From: JAIBJN01 sp963775395
GTDB lineage: Bacteria > Actinomycetota > Thermoleophilia > Gaiellales > Gaiellaceae
Reading direction: 5' to 3'
DNA: 64,000 bases
Assembly: GCA_963775395.1 (NCBI GenBank)
Contig: CAVZIX010000014.1
Location: 1-64,000, forward strand
In this document: one piece after another, positions 63,438 to 64,000 of the stretch
Position numbering within the stretch: position 1 is the first letter of the stretch
How the letters are laid out: each line of letters starts with the position of its first letter
The notes under the pieces: generated by a model
Seen by the model: the letters and a program-made list of their open reading frames with translations, nothing else
The model's database searches: none
What the model was told of the DNA's origin: nothing
Made by a program: the position numbers and the translations under genes

Positions 63438-64000
63438 TTAGTTGTGAACCTGGATGTTCCCAGCGCGGAGCACGCCCGTGGCCGAGAAGCCGCTGGTCGT
63501 CTGGATGCCGAAGAGGTCGCGGTTTCGGCCAGGCTCGCCCAGGTCGTCGACGTCGATCCGGTAGTCGGTCTGGACGCCGTTGACCCGCGCCTGGCCCAGG
63601 AAGGTGACGTGGGTGCCGAGCTGCATCAGAAGCGTGACGTTCTGGCAGATGACGAGCGTTCCCTCGGTGGCGACGGCGCACTTCCCCTTCGCCGTCACGC
63701 CGTCGCTCTTGGCCGAGAAGCCGAAGACGACGTGCCCGTGGACGGGATCCACGATCAGGCCGGCGCCGGTGGTGTGCCCCGGCGTCTGGACGAGATCCTC
63801 GGAGTCGAACGCCTCCTGAAGGGCCGCGCTGCTGGCGCCCGTCGTCAGCGTGGACATGCTGGCGTCGACGACCGCCCGGCCGCGGTCGACGAGCGTCCCC
63901 GCAGGCGTGGTGATGGTCGCCTCGTAGTTGGCGTTGAAGAAAACCTGCGTGAAGTCCTCGATGCCGAACTCGGGTGTCGGAGTGCAGACAGCGGAGAGGC
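63438..64000 (-). CDS. Beta-rich protein, 5'-partial
   Basis: Open to the right edge, so the start lies outside. About 187 residues: FFNANYEATITTPAGTLVDRGRAVVDAS, GHVVFGFSAKSDGVTAKGKCAVATEGTLVICQNV with a Cys pair, and a C-terminal RIDVDDLGEPGRNRDLF and GNIQVHN. The repeated strands suggest a beta-solenoid or post-COAP-like secreted domain. No confident family. Confidence 0.6.
   Translation of the reverse strand, partial: LSAVCTPTPEFGIEDFTQVFFNANYEATITTPAGTLVDRGRAVVDASMSTLTTGASSAALQEAFDSEDLVQTPGHTTGAGLIVDPVHGHVVFGFSAKSDGVTAKGKCAVATEGTLVICQNVTLLMQLGTHVTFLGQARVNGVQTDYRIDVDDLGEPGRNRDLFGIQTTSGFSATGVLRAGNIQVHN

Overview
The window is a GC-rich (about 70%) bacterial chromosome segment with dense genes, many GTG starts and many 4-nt ATGA/GTGA stop/start overlaps. 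The gene content (HerA-like ATPase next to a PSP1/RicT protein, DUF4235, EgtD, DHA2 transporter with HxlR regulator, FCD-type GntR, LytR C-terminal domain) points to Actinomycetota. An uncultured Thermoleophilia-like lineage is my best guess; no rRNA is present to settle it.

Region by region. 1-11.2 kb is mostly core metabolism: an esterase-like phytase fragment, an arginase-family hydrolase, a CHRD protein, a FAD oxidoreductase, two DUF2269 membrane proteins, a rhodanese and aconitase. 11.2-15.3 kb (minus strand) is an apparent operon of a sugar-nucleotide epimerase, a LytR_C protein, hemE, hemH and two small proteins. 15.3-19.2 kb (plus strand) is tmk-holB-ricT-herA, in which each gene overlaps the next. 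19.2-22.9 kb holds an ABC-2 transporter and small membrane or VOC proteins.

23.0-37.2 kb is the accessory part. A decayed tRNA-Thr copy lies at 23.02 kb, a complete tRNA-Thr(CGT) at 32.76 kb, and a 3' half tRNA-Thr at 37.13 kb; all three share the anticodon-loop octamer. Between the outer copies are stress-type genes (FAD-Rieske oxidoreductase, Mn-catalase, channel-like TM protein, a TetR-PP2C fusion, DUF2188 and PRC-barrel proteins), gene remnants, a response regulator, and a three-gene operon around a trypsin-like protease. Just right of the 3' tRNA half is a pair encoding a trypsin-co-occurring domain protein and a CHAT protease fused to a multi-spanning membrane domain. The protease operon plus the CHAT pair (34.6-39.8 kb) is the best candidate for an undescribed, possibly conflict-related system.

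39.8-52.8 kb returns to metabolism: choline-kinase-like and dimethylglycine-dehydrogenase-like genes, a polysaccharide deacetylase with a B12-binding radical SAM protein, a DHA2 efflux pump with a divergent HxlR regulator, a urocanate hydratase/EgtD pair, and a 3-hydroxyacyl-CoA dehydrogenase. 52.9-64 kb holds a large HExxHxxxxxH metalloprotease, dinB with a LexA-type palindrome over its start codon, a GH15 enzyme, a GntR regulator, paired Cys-motif proteins, a second DUF2188 gene with a conserved structured leader, and a partial gene at the right edge.

Four otherwise convincing genes (1-1020, 9441-10431, 41500-43921, 50971-51934) are broken by five single-base shifts. Each is repaired by removing one base from a three-base G or C run, so sequencing or assembly error is the simplest explanation.
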